Source: Streptomyces viridochromogenes
GTDB lineage: Bacteria; Actinomycetota; Actinomycetes; Streptomycetales; Streptomycetaceae
Direction of reading: 5' to 3'
Length of the DNA: 13,564 nucleotides
NCBI RefSeq assembly: GCF_001270495.1
Contig: NZ_LGUR01000018.1
Location: 1 to 13,564, forward strand
Below are positions 1-6,241 of the stretch, piece by piece. A program made the position numbers and the translations under genes. The notes beneath the pieces were generated by a model. That model ran no database searches and was not told where the DNA came from. It was given only the letters and a program-made list of their open reading frames with translations. Numbering within the stretch: position 1 is the first letter of the stretch; each line of letters begins with the position of its first letter.

Positions 1-261
1 GTGGTGGGCGTCATCGCCTCCGTCACCCGCCCGTTCTGCGCGGCCTGCGACCGCACCCGCCTGACGGCCGACGGCCAGGTACGCACCTGCCTCTTCGCCC
101 AGGAGGAGACGGACCTGCGAGCGGCCCTGCGCTCGGGCGCCCCCGACGAGGAGATCGCCCGCATCTGGCGCCTGGCGATGTGGGGCAAGAAGGCGGGAGC
201 GGGCCTGGACGACCCGTCCTTCGTGCAGCCGGACAGGCCGATGTCAGCCATCGGCGGCTGA
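1..261 (+). CDS. moaA: GTP 3',8-cyclase MoaA, C-terminal fragment
   Basis: This is the last 86 codons of the radical-SAM enzyme that starts molybdenum cofactor synthesis, converting GTP to 3',8-cyclo-7,8-dihydro-GTP, the precursor that MoaC turns into cyclic pyranopterin. The fragment holds the C-terminal 4Fe-4S ligands that bind GTP: Cys13, Cys16 and Cys30 of the fragment (FCAAC then TC, a CxxC-x13-C pattern). It ends in the conserved double glycine (SAIGG), which in this family reaches into the active site. The N-terminal CxxxCxxC radical-SAM part lies outside the window. The first codon is internal, not a start. The 3' end overlaps the convergent small gene by 18 bp, and no terminator is visible between them. 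Identification is firm from the C-terminal signature. Confidence 0.93.
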   Translation: MVGVIASVTRPFCAACDRTRLTADGQVRTCLFAQEETDLRAALRSGAPDEEIARIWRLAMWGKKAGAGLDDPSFVQPDRPMSAIGG

Positions 262-468
262 AGAGGCCTCTTCCCACTCCTTCAGCGGGACGACGTCCTT
301 CAAAAACCCCCGCACCCCGAGAAACTGCGACAAGTGCTCGCGATGCTCCTCGCAGGCGAGCCATGTCTTCCGTCGCTCCGGCGTATGAATCTTCGGGTTG
401 TTCCACGCCAGCACCCACACGGCGTCGGCGCGGCAGCCCTTGGCGGAACAGATAGGCGTGTCACTCAC
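244..468 (-). CDS. Small conserved Cys/His protein of unknown function
   Basis: This 74-residue protein starts at GTG (468-466). It resembles a family I recall as widespread in Streptomyces, sometimes labelled 'acetone carboxylase' in databases without good reason. Visible features are Cys7 and Cys12 (CSAKGC), then Cys39-x2-His42 (CEEH). Together these look like a small zinc site; that is inference. There is no signal peptide or membrane segment, so it is probably cytoplasmic. Composition is ordinary for a real protein ([16 protein letters not shown], then [17 protein letters not shown]). The Shine-Dalgarno is weak (GAGACGAAT before the GTG). A U-tract terminator ends only 25 bp upstream, so expression needs a promoter in that short gap or read-through. 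The gene converges on moaA and overlaps its end. Confidence 0.75.
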   Translation of the reverse strand: MSDTPICSAKGCRADAVWVLAWNNPKIHTPERRKTWLACEEHREHLSQFLGVRGFLKDVVPLKEWEEASSAADG

Positions 469-493
469 AGATTCGTCTCACAGAGGTACGCAC

Positions 494-539
494 AAAAAAG
501 GCGACGCCGAGCAGCCACGGGGGGAGCTGCCCGGCGTCG
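494..539 (-). terminator. Intrinsic terminator with U-tract
   Basis: On the minus strand a 14-bp stem (arms 539-526 and 515-502, one internal mismatch) with a 10-nt loop is followed by CCTTTTTT (T run 499-494). This is a textbook rho-independent terminator, unusual here because the other terminator-like hairpins in the window lack U-tracts. It ends transcription coming from the DUF3099 gene, the proposed small RNA, or both. Confidence 0.85.
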
Positions 540-575
540 GTCCGTCGCTCCGACGGGGGATGCGGAGCGCCTACG
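494..575 (-). ncRNA. 6C-like small RNA (two C-rich-loop hairpins plus terminator)
   Basis: Read on the minus strand, this intergenic stretch folds into two consecutive perfect or near-perfect hairpins. Hairpin 1 (569-546) has a 7-bp stem CGCTCCG/CGGAGCG and loop CATCCCCCGT. Hairpin 2 (539-502) has a 14-bp stem with one mismatch (A510 against C531) and loop TCCCCCCGTG. It is followed at once by CC and six U (499-494). The two loops share the motif UC5-6GU. Tandem hairpins with runs of about six C in their loops, the second acting as terminator, are the hallmark of the 6C RNA of actinobacteria (B11 in Mycobacterium tuberculosis). A possible -10 (CATACT, 582-577) would give a transcript of about 80 nt. 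The 5' end is a guess. It may instead be only the terminator of the DUF3099 gene, but the duplicated loop argues for more. Confidence 0.5.
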
Positions 576-576
576 A

Positions 577-597
577 AGTATGTCACGGGTAACCCGT
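577..597 (-). promoter_or_regulatory. Candidate -10 and adjoining dyad upstream of the small RNA
   Basis: A perfect inverted repeat, ACGGGT-A-ACCCGT, lies at 585-597. On the minus strand it abuts the -10-like hexamer CATACT (582-577), which is placed to start a transcript just before the first RNA hairpin. No good -35 hexamer is found 16-19 bp upstream. The dyad therefore may be a binding site for an activator or repressor rather than a simple promoter. The assignment rests on position and symmetry only. Confidence 0.3.
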
Positions 598-625
598 CGC
601 CCGGCACCGGAACAACACTATTGAT

Positions 626-644
626 CTGAGCTTTTCCTGAGCTT
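626..644. repeat. 8-bp direct repeat with 11-bp period
   Basis: CTGAGCTT occurs at 626-633 and again at 637-644, exactly 11 bp apart, about one helical turn. It lies just downstream of the DUF3099 stop codon and upstream of the proposed small-RNA promoter. Direct repeats with this period are typical of OmpR/PhoB-type regulator sites, but the sequence matches no box that I know. Confidence 0.3.
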
Positions 645-683
645 GGCACGGAGTCCGCTTCCGGAGGGCACCGGTCCGCGGAG

Positions 684-1082
684 TCAAGCCCCGTCGCGGG
701 GTTTGCTTTGTCCGCCGGGCGCGGATTCGCCCGCGACATCTTCCGGGACCGATTCCGCGAAACCGTCATTCGTACGCGGCGGCGCGATCATCGGCCGCAT
801 CGGCGCGCTCACGAACGTGGACGGAAGCGATGGCGCGTTCTCACGCCCCGCGTTGGCGATCACCACCGCGACATACGGCAGGATCGCCCCGAGCACCAGC
901 GCCACGATCGCGACATGCCGTTCGACGTTCCACAGTGTGGCCGCGAGGATCACCGACACCGTGCGGACCGACATCGAGATGATGTACCGGCGCTGCCGGG
1001 AACGTACATCGTCCTGGAGGCCCGCCCGGGCTCCGGTGATCCGGAACACCTCGGTGTTGCCGCTGGCGTGCAGCTTCCGCAT
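684..1082 (-). CDS. DUF3099 family small membrane protein
   Basis: This 132-residue protein is recognisable as DUF3099, a family found widely in actinobacteria with no established function. Two hydrophobic segments (about residues 33-52 and 56-78) are separated by WNVERH, giving a helical hairpin in the membrane. The N-terminus (TEVFRITGARAGLQDDVRSRQRR) is positively charged before the first helix. The C-terminal 50 residues are Pro/Ser-rich and likely disordered. The start chosen is ATG at 1082, directly preceded in frame by GTG (1085) and by GGTGG; either could be used. The reading frame stays open far upstream to 1586, but that part reads against the glsB-like gene and has no family character. 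It diverges from the membrane protein at 1327. Its transcript would run into the terminator ending at 494. Confidence 0.85.
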   Translation of the reverse strand: MRKLHASGNTEVFRITGARAGLQDDVRSRQRRYIISMSVRTVSVILAATLWNVERHVAIVALVLGAILPYVAVVIANAGRENAPSLPSTFVSAPMRPMIAPPRTNDGFAESVPEDVAGESAPGGQSKPRDGA

Positions 1083-1125
1083 CACATTCCACCATCCGCC
1101 CGCATCGGACTCTCCCCCGCCCGTA

Positions 1126-1158
1126 CCGGCCCGCCCCCGGTCGGGGCCCCCGGGCCGG
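1126..1158. promoter_or_regulatory. Strong GC hairpin in the DUF3099 leader
   Basis: CCGGCCCG (1126-1133) pairs perfectly with CGGGCCGG (1151-1158), and inside it CCCC (1135-1138) pairs with GGGG (1143-1146). On the minus strand this lies 44-76 nt upstream of the DUF3099 start codon. It would be part of the 5' untranslated region if the promoter is further upstream, or a barrier between the divergent units. No known riboswitch pattern was recognised. Confidence 0.3.
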
Positions 1159-1231
1159 GACATCTCCCACGGTACGCCTCGCCTCCGCCGCCTACGAGAC
1201 CGGGGCCCCTGCCACCTGGGGGAACGCTGTG

Positions 1232-1250
1232 AGCCGTAACGCGTACGGCT
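1232..1250. promoter_or_regulatory. Inverted repeat in the divergent DUF3099/glsB-like promoter region
   Basis: A perfect dyad, AGCCGTA-ACGCG-TACGGCT, sits in the middle of the 244-bp region between the two divergent genes. The half-site AGCCGTAC recurs at 1307-1314, directly before the AGGAGG of the plus-strand gene. It is a candidate operator for a dimeric regulator acting on one or both genes. No confident -35/-10 pair was found. Confidence 0.3.
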
Positions 1251-1326
1251 GTACCCGACATGCGGCGTACCGGGCCCGGACCAAGACTGGGCGTACTGCT
1301 CACCCGAGCCGTACGAGGAGGCAGCC

Positions 1327-1608
1327 ATGGGCTGGTTGTGGGCGATCATCGTGGGATTCGTGCTGGGCCTGATCGCGAAGGCCCTCATCCCCGGCAAGCA
1401 GCACAGCCCCCTCTGGCTGACCACCATCTTCGGCATGCTGGGCGCCATCGTCGGCAACGCCGTCGCCCGCGGGTTCGGCGTCGAGGAGACCAGGGGCATC
1501 GACTGGAGCCGGCACATCTTCCAGCTCGTCGCCGCGGTGGTCATCGTGTACGCGGGGGACATGCTGTACATGTCGACGCTGGGCAAGAGGAAACAGCAAC
1601 GGGGGTGA
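1327..1608 (+). CDS. GlsB/YeaQ/YmgE family stress-response membrane protein
   Basis: This is a 93-residue protein of the transglycosylase-associated family (GlsB/YeaQ/YmgE): small Gly-rich integral membrane proteins linked to general stress in several bacteria. Their molecular role is not known. Three membrane segments are visible: residues 1-21 (GWLWAIIVGFVLGLIAKALI), about 30-50 (TTIFGMLGAIVGNAVARGF) and about 67-85 (FQLVAAVVIVYAGDMLYM). The N-terminal helix with GLIAKALIPG is the family signature. The C-terminus is short and basic (GKRKQQRG). The start is secure: AGGAGG lies six bases before ATG. Length is typical. It is monocistronic and converges on the tldDE-tyrS operon, with the intergenic repeat between. 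Confidence 0.88.
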   Translation: MGWLWAIIVGFVLGLIAKALIPGKQHSPLWLTTIFGMLGAIVGNAVARGFGVEETRGIDWSRHIFQLVAAVVIVYAGDMLYMSTLGKRKQQRG

Positions 1609-1636
1609 CTGGACGACGCCCTGCAGCGGACGTTCC

Positions 1637-1712
1637 TGAGGGGCGCGGGTCTGTATCGATTTGCGGCTCCGCCGCGGGGCGCGACCAGCCACGACGAGGC
1701 CGCAGCCCGCAG
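1637..1712. repeat. Probable dispersed Streptomyces intergenic repeat
   Basis: The stretch contains the string GGGGCGCGGGTCTGTATCGA, then a small perfect hairpin GCGGC-TCC-GCCGC (1663-1675), then GCGCGACCAGCCACGACGA. I recall near-identical strings recurring between genes across Streptomyces genomes. It sits between the convergent glsB-like and tyrS genes, where it may act as a terminator or as a repetitive palindromic unit. Copy number cannot be shown from one window. Confidence 0.5.
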
Positions 1713-1761
1713 ATCACCGCACCCCTACGGCGCAACCCGAAACGGCGCCTCCAGCGGAGCG

Positions 1762-3030
1762 CTACGCGCCCGTGACCTCGACGGCCCCCAGGTTCTTCTT
1801 CCCCCGCCGCAGCACCAGCCACCGCCCGTGCAACAGGTCCTCCTTCGCGGGGACGGAGTCCTCCCCGGCGACCTTGACGTTGTTCACGTAGGCCCCGCCC
1901 TCCTTCACGGTGCGCCGCGCGGCGGACTTGCTGGCCACCAGCCCGACCTCGGCAAAGAGGTCGACGACGGTACCCAGCTGCGAGACCTGCACATGAGGCA
2001 CCTCGGACAGCGCCGCGGCCAGCGTCGCGGCATCCAGCTCCGCCAGCTCGCCCTGCCCGAAGAGGGCGCGGGACGCGGCGATCACCGCGGCCGTCTGGTC
2101 GGCGCCGTGCACCAGCGTCGTCAGCTCCTCGGCCAGCGCACGCTGCGCGGCACGGGCCTGCGGACGCTCCTCGGTCTGCTTCTCCAGCTCCTCCAGCTCC
2201 GCACGGGACTTGAAGGAGAGGATGCGCATGTACGTCGAGATGTCCCGGTCGTCCGCGTTCAGCCAGAACTGGTAGAACGCGTACGGCGTCGTCATCTCCG
2301 GGTCGAGCCAGATGGCACCGCCCTCGGTCTTGCCGAACTTGGTGCCGTCCGCCTTGGTCATCAGCGGGGTCGCGAGCGCGTGCACGCTCGCGTGCGGCTC
2401 CAGCCGGTGGATCAGGTCCAGACCCGCCGTGAGGTTGCCCCACTGGTCGCTGCCGCCCTGCTGGAGCGTGCAGCCGTGCCGCCGGTACAGCTCCAGGAAG
2501 TCCATGCCCTGGAGCAGCTGGTAGCTGAACTCCGTGTAGCTGATGCCCTCCTCGGACTGGAGCCTGCGGGCGACCGAGTCCTTGGTCAGCATCTTGTTGA
2601 CACGGAAATGCTTGCCGATGTCCCGCAGGAACTCGATGGCCGACATGCCGGCCGTCCAGTCCAGGTTGTTCACCATCACGGCGGCGTTCTCGCCCTCGAA
2701 GGACAGGAACGGCTCGATCTGCCCGCGCAGGCGGTTCACCCAGTTCGCCACCGTCTCCGGGTCGTTCAGCGTGCGCTCTGCCGTCGGGCGCGGGTCGCCG
2801 ATCTGGCCCGTCGCCCCGCCCACCAGCGCCAGCGGGCGCAGGCCCGCCTGCTGGAGGCGGCGCATGGTGAGGACCTGGACCAGGTGACCGACGTGCAGGC
2901 TGGCCGCGGTCGGATCGAAACCGCAATAGAACGTGACGGGACCGTCCGCGAGCGCCTTGCGCAATGCGTCCTCGTCAGTGGACAGGGCGATCACGCCACG
3001 CCACTTCAGCTCGTCGACGATGTCCGTCAC
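1762..3030 (-). CDS. tyrS: Tyrosyl-tRNA synthetase
   Basis: This class I aminoacyl-tRNA synthetase activates tyrosine with ATP and charges tRNA-Tyr in the cytoplasm. The 422-residue product has the usual length for the bacterial form. Visible are the Rossmann-fold HIGH motif as HVGH (46-49), the [10 protein letters not shown] and QGGSDQWGN tyrosine/ATP-site motifs (about 165-174 and 191-199), the KMSKS loop as KFGKT (231-235), and a C-terminal S4-type RNA-binding domain (about 355-422). The start is GTG at 3030, with AAGGAG upstream; an upstream in-frame ATG at 3171 would add residues that overlap the tldE end and do not belong to the family. It lies 56 bp downstream of tldE on the same strand with no terminator, so co-transcription is likely, though a private promoter cannot be excluded. 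I saw no T-box leader. Confidence 0.97.
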   Translation of the reverse strand: MTDIVDELKWRGVIALSTDEDALRKALADGPVTFYCGFDPTAASLHVGHLVQVLTMRRLQQAGLRPLALVGGATGQIGDPRPTAERTLNDPETVANWVNRLRGQIEPFLSFEGENAAVMVNNLDWTAGMSAIEFLRDIGKHFRVNKMLTKDSVARRLQSEEGISYTEFSYQLLQGMDFLELYRRHGCTLQQGGSDQWGNLTAGLDLIHRLEPHASVHALATPLMTKADGTKFGKTEGGAIWLDPEMTTPYAFYQFWLNADDRDISTYMRILSFKSRAELEELEKQTEERPQARAAQRALAEELTTLVHGADQTAAVIAASRALFGQGELAELDAATLAAALSEVPHVQVSQLGTVVDLFAEVGLVASKSAARRTVKEGGAYVNNVKVAGEDSVPAKEDLLHGRWLVLRRGKKNLGAVEVTGA

Positions 3031-3086
3031 GGTTCTCGTGTCTCCTTGAAGATCTTCGGGCAGTCGGGTGACAGCCGAGTACGAGG

Positions 3087-4481
3087 TTATACGCCCTGAC
3101 TGACAGAGCTCATGTTGAAATCGGGGACGCGCAGCGCCGGCATCGCCGCCCTGGTGAACCAGTCGCTCCACTCCCGGGGCAGGGTCTTCTCCGTGCGCCC
3201 CGCCTCCGTGGCCCGCCCCAGCAGGCCCACCGGCGATTCGTTGAACCTGAAGTTGTTGACCTCCCCGGTCACCTCACCGTTCTCGACGAGGTAGACACCG
3301 TCCCGGGTCAGGCCGGTGAGCAGCAGAGTCGCCGGGTCGACCTCGCGGATGTACCAGAGGCAGGTCAGCAGCAGCCCGCGCTCGGTGTTCGCGACCATCT
3401 CCTCGAGCGAGCGGTCCTCGCCGCCGTCCAGGATCAGGTTGTCGGCGCCGGGTGCCACGGGCAGCCCCGTCAGCCCGGCGCTGTGGCGGGTGGTCGTGAG
3501 GTGCTTCAGCTCGCCCTCACGCATCCACTCGGTGGCGGCGATCGGCAGCCCGTTGTCGAACACCGACTGGTCCCCGCCGGAGGAGTGCGCGATCACGAAG
3601 GGCGCGGACTCCAGGCCCGGCTCGTTCGGGTCACTGCGCAGCGTCAGCGGCAGCTCGCTCAGCTTCTCGCCGACGCGCGTCTTGCCGCCGGGCTTGGAGA
3701 ACACCGTCCGGCCCTCGACCGCGTCCCGCCCCGACGCCGACCACATCTGGTAGATCAGCAGGTCGGCCACGGCGGTCGGCGGCAGCAGCGTCTCGTACCG
3801 GCCCGCCGGCAGCTCCAGGCGCCGCTCGGCCCAGCCGAGGCGTACGGCCAGCTCGGCGTCGAGGGCGGTCGGGTCCACGTCCTTGAAGTCCCGGGTGGAA
3901 CGCCCCGCCCACGCCGAACGCGTGCGGTCCGGCGACTTGGCGTTCAGTTCCAGCGTGCCGTTGGGCTGGTCGTGCCGCAGTCGCAACCCGGTGGACGTGC
4001 CCACGTACGTCGAGACCAGCTCGTGGTTGGCGAAGCCGTACAGCTCCCGCCCGCCCGCACGCGCGCGTGCGAACGCCTCACCGAGCGCCGGGGCGAAGTC
4101 GGCGAACACGTGGGACGAGGTCTCGGCCGGGGCGTCCGTGAAGTCCGGTGCGGCCGATACGGCCGTCACCAGCGGCTGTGCGTCCTCGGCGGGCCCGGCG
4201 CCGCGCGCGGCGGCCTCGGCGGCCCGCACCAGCGGCTCCAGCTCGTCCGGGGTGACGGCCGAACGCGACACGACCCCCGAGGCCGTGCCCTCCTTGCCGT
4301 CCACGGTCGCGATGACGGTGAGCGTCCGCCCGCGCGTGACACCGTTCGTGGTCAGCGCGTTGCCCGCCCAGCGCAGATTGGCGGTCGACTGCTCGTCGGC
4401 GATGACGACGCACCCGTCGGCCCGGGACAGCTCCAGTGCCCGCTCGACGATCTCGTGCGGCTTGTTGGTACGGGCGCTCAT
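3087..4481 (-). CDS. TldE/PmbA-type subunit of TldD/TldE metalloprotease
   Basis: This 464-residue protein belongs to the TldD/PmbA (U62) family. In Escherichia coli TldD and TldE (PmbA) form a heterodimer that degrades unfolded peptides and removes the leader of microcin B17. TldD carries the zinc site and TldE is the partner without it. Consistent with that, no HExxxH is present here. The N-terminal part has the family's shared fold (AVRV-like [21 protein letters not shown]). The C-terminus contains the [28 protein letters not shown] stretch typical of the family, split here in description. The start is ATG at 4481, which overlaps the tldD stop as ATGA, implying translational coupling. GGAGG lies close upstream inside tldD. 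The gene ends in TAA, rare in this DNA. The natural substrate in Streptomyces is unknown. Confidence 0.9.
   Translation of the reverse strand: MSARTNKPHEIVERALELSRADGCVVIADEQSTANLRWAGNALTTNGVTRGRTLTVIATVDGKEGTASGVVSRSAVTPDELEPLVRAAEAAARGAGPAEDAQPLVTAVSAAPDFTDAPAETSSHVFADFAPALGEAFARARAGGRELYGFANHELVSTYVGTSTGLRLRHDQPNGTLELNAKSPDRTRSAWAGRSTRDFKDVDPTALDAELAVRLGWAERRLELPAGRYETLLPPTAVADLLIYQMWSASGRDAVEGRTVFSKPGGKTRVGEKLSELPLTLRSDPNEPGLESAPFVIAHSSGGDQSVFDNGLPIAATEWMREGELKHLTTTRHSAGLTGLPVAPGADNLILDGGEDRSLEEMVANTERGLLLTCLWYIREVDPATLLLTGLTRDGVYLVENGEVTGEVNNFRFNESPVGLLGRATEAGRTEKTLPREWSDWFTRAAMPALRVPDFNMSSVSQGV
4057..4070. repeat. Iterated palindrome, copy 1 (in tldE)
   Basis: GCACGCGCGCGTGC is a perfect 14-bp palindrome around the 12-mer CACGCGCGCGTG. 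It encodes Ala-Arg-Ala-Arg-Ala (codons GCA CGC GCG CGT GCG) in the tldE frame. Confidence 0.7.
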
Positions 4482-6001
4482 CGACCGGCCTCCTGCGTGG
4501 TGTTCAGAATGTTGACTCCCTTGAAGAGGGCCGACGGGCAGCCGTGCGAGACCGCCGCGACCTGCCCCGGCTGGGCCTTGCCGCAGTTGAAGGCGCCGCC
4601 CAGGACGTAGGTCTGCGGACCGCCTACCGCGGCCATCGAGCCCCAGAAGTCCGTGGTCGTCGCCTGGTAGGCGACGTCCCGCAGCTGGCCGGTGATCCGC
4701 CCGTTCTCGATCTTGAAGAAGCGCTGTCCGGTGAACTGGAAGTTGTAGCGCTGCATGTCGATCGACCAGGACCGGTCGCCGACGACATAGATGCCGCGGT
4801 CCACGCTCCCGATCAGATCCTCGGTGGACATCCCGGCCGGATCCGGCTGCAGCGACACGTTGGCCATGCGCTGCACCGGCACATGCCCGGGGGAGTCGGC
4901 GAACGCGCACCCGTTGGACCGCTCGAACCCGGTCAGCTTCGCGATGCGCCGGTCCAGCTGGTAGCCGACGAGGGTGCCGTCCTTCACCAGGTCCCAGGAC
5001 TGGCCCTCGACGCCCTCGTCGTCGTATCCGATGGTCGCGAGGCCGTGCTCGGCGGTGCGGTCACCGGTGACGTTCATCAGGTCGGAGCCGTACCTGAGCT
5101 TGCCGATCTGGTCGAAGGTGGCGAAGGAGGTGCCGGCGTAGGCGGCCTCGTAGCCGAGGGCGCGGTCCAGCTCGGTGGCGTGGCCGATGGACTCGTGGAT
5201 GGTCAGCCACAGGTTGGAGGGGTCGACGACGAGGTCGTACGGGCCCGCCTCGACGCTCGGCGCCCGCATCTTCTCGGCGAGCAGCCCGGGGATGCGCGCC
5301 AGCTCGTCGTCCCAGTCCCAGCCGGTGCCCGTGAGGTACTCCCAGCCGCGCCCGACGGGCGGCGCGATGGTGCGCATGGAGTCGAACTCGCCGCTCGACT
5401 CGTCGACCGACACCGCGGTCAGCTGCGGGTGCAGCCGTACCCGCTGCTGGGTGGTGACGGTCCCGGCGGTGTCGGCGTAGAACTTGTTCTCGTGGACGGT
5501 GAGCAGCGAGGCGTCGACGTGGTTGACCCCGTCCGCCGCCAGCAGCCGCGCGCTCCAGTCCGCCAGCAGAGCCGACTTCTCCTCGTCGGGCACGCTGAAC
5601 GGATCGATCTCGTACGACGAGATCCACGTCCTGTCGCTGTGCACGGGCTCGTCGGCGAGTTCCACCCGCTCGTCCGACCCGGCGGCCTTGATCACCTGGG
5701 CGGACAGCTTCGCCATCGCCACCGCCTGCGACGCGACCTTGGCGGCGGCGTCCAGCGTCAGATCCACCCCGGACGCGAACCCCCAGGTCCCGCCGTGCAC
5801 CACCCGCACCGCGTACCCGAGGTCGGTGGTGTCCGACGACCCGGCGACCTTGGCGTCCCTCAGCCGCCAGGACGCGCTGCGCACCCGCTCGAACCGGAAG
5901 TCCGCGTGCTCGGCGCCCAGCGCACGCGCGCGTGCGAGCGCGGCGTCGGCCAGGGCGCGTAGCGGAAGCGCCGTAAAGGCTTCGTCGATCGTATGAGGCA
6001 C
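4478..6001 (-). CDS. tldD: TldD zinc metalloprotease subunit
   Basis: This is the 507-residue catalytic partner of the TldD/TldE protease. The zinc-binding motif HESIGH (His269, Glu270, His274) is intact. The conserved downstream cysteine, expected as third ligand, is Cys473 in GGAFNCGKAQPGQ. The start chosen is GTG at 6001, preceded by AGGGAG at six-base spacing, giving VPHTIDEAF. An in-frame ATG at 6034 would add 11 residues and has no better ribosome site. The gene overlaps tldE by four bases (ATGA), so both subunits are probably made in equal amounts. Known roles of the family are removal of leader peptides from modified peptides and clearance of unfolded peptides. No precursor peptide gene is visible nearby, so a housekeeping role is more likely than one in a local peptide pathway. 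The upstream region carries a 9-bp inverted repeat. Confidence 0.93.
   Translation of the reverse strand: MPHTIDEAFTALPLRALADAALARARALGAEHADFRFERVRSASWRLRDAKVAGSSDTTDLGYAVRVVHGGTWGFASGVDLTLDAAAKVASQAVAMAKLSAQVIKAAGSDERVELADEPVHSDRTWISSYEIDPFSVPDEEKSALLADWSARLLAADGVNHVDASLLTVHENKFYADTAGTVTTQQRVRLHPQLTAVSVDESSGEFDSMRTIAPPVGRGWEYLTGTGWDWDDELARIPGLLAEKMRAPSVEAGPYDLVVDPSNLWLTIHESIGHATELDRALGYEAAYAGTSFATFDQIGKLRYGSDLMNVTGDRTAEHGLATIGYDDEGVEGQSWDLVKDGTLVGYQLDRRIAKLTGFERSNGCAFADSPGHVPVQRMANVSLQPDPAGMSTEDLIGSVDRGIYVVGDRSWSIDMQRYNFQFTGQRFFKIENGRITGQLRDVAYQATTTDFWGSMAAVGGPQTYVLGGAFNCGKAQPGQVAAVSHGCPSALFKGVNILNTTQEAGR
5921..5936. repeat. Iterated palindrome, copy 2 (in tldD)
   Basis: CGCACGCGCGCGTGCG, a perfect 16-bp palindrome, contains CACGCGCGCGTG at 5923-5934. 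It again encodes Ala-Arg-Ala-Arg-Ala with the same codons as the tldE copy, although the two genes are only distantly similar here. Confidence 0.7.
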
Positions 6002-6104
6002 GGAGGTCTCCCTGCTGTCGTGGCCTGTCGGCACCGATCATGTCGCGCGGGCGGGGCCTCGGACCACACGTTTCCGGCTGGAGTGCGCATCTTTCTGTAG
6101 GGAC

Positions 6105-6134
6105 CCGACAGTGACACCCGTACGCCACTGTCGG
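6105..6134. promoter_or_regulatory. Long inverted repeat between tldD and fabG
   Basis: CCGACAGTG (6105-6113) and CACTGTCGG (6126-6134) form a perfect 9-bp inverted repeat with a 12-bp spacer, so half-sites are 21 bp apart, two helical turns on the same face. On the minus strand it sits directly upstream of a -10-like TACAGA (6099-6094). That places it where a regulator of tldD would bind. It could also fold as an RNA hairpin. No known regulator box was recognised. Confidence 0.5.
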
Positions 6135-6166
6135 TGCCCGAATGTCCCCGGACGGGACCGGCCCGA

Positions 6167-6172
6167 TAGGTT
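6167..6172 (+). promoter_or_regulatory. Candidate fabG-fabI promoter -10
   Basis: TAGGTT fits the Streptomyces TAGRRT-type -10 hexamer. No convincing -35 is present at 17-18 bp upstream (the region is GTCCCC). Transcription from here would give a leader of about 60 nt before the TTG start. Confidence 0.3.
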
Positions 6173-6241
6173 TTCGGGGAAGCCGCCTGCCATCCACGTG
6201 TTCGGGCGGGTGTGTCAGACCTCTATCGAAAGGGTGATCCG

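Noticed and set aside
689..701. Plus-strand hairpin CCCCG-TCG-CGGGG followed by TTTG
   Set aside because: It lies within the coding end of the DUF3099 gene, and no plus-strand gene upstream needs a terminator there.
461..769. 102-codon minus-strand open frame over the small-RNA region
   Set aside because: It overlaps the DUF3099 end in another frame and the RNA hairpins, with no ribosome site and non-protein-like composition.
1083..1586. N-terminal extension of the DUF3099 frame
   Set aside because: It runs antisense through the secure glsB-like gene and has no family similarity; family sequence begins near 1082.
2326..2340. KFGKT in place of KMSKS in TyrRS as a possible oddity
   Set aside because: KFGKT is also what I recall for E. 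coli TyrRS, so it is a normal bacterial variant.
3031..3086. T-box leader before tyrS
   Set aside because: The gap of 56 bp is too short and has no specifier or antiterminator features; only a 10-bp palindrome GAAGATCTTC beside the ribosome site is present.
4200..4211. GCCGCGCGCGGC palindrome as a further iterated-repeat copy
   Set aside because: It lacks the CAC/GTG flanks; alternating CG of this length is common in such GC-rich coding DNA.
3483..5962. Long plus-strand open frames opposite tldE and tldD (up to 508 codons)
   Set aside because: They mirror the codon bias of the real minus-strand genes, have Arg/Val/Gly/Leu-rich low-complexity translations and match no family.
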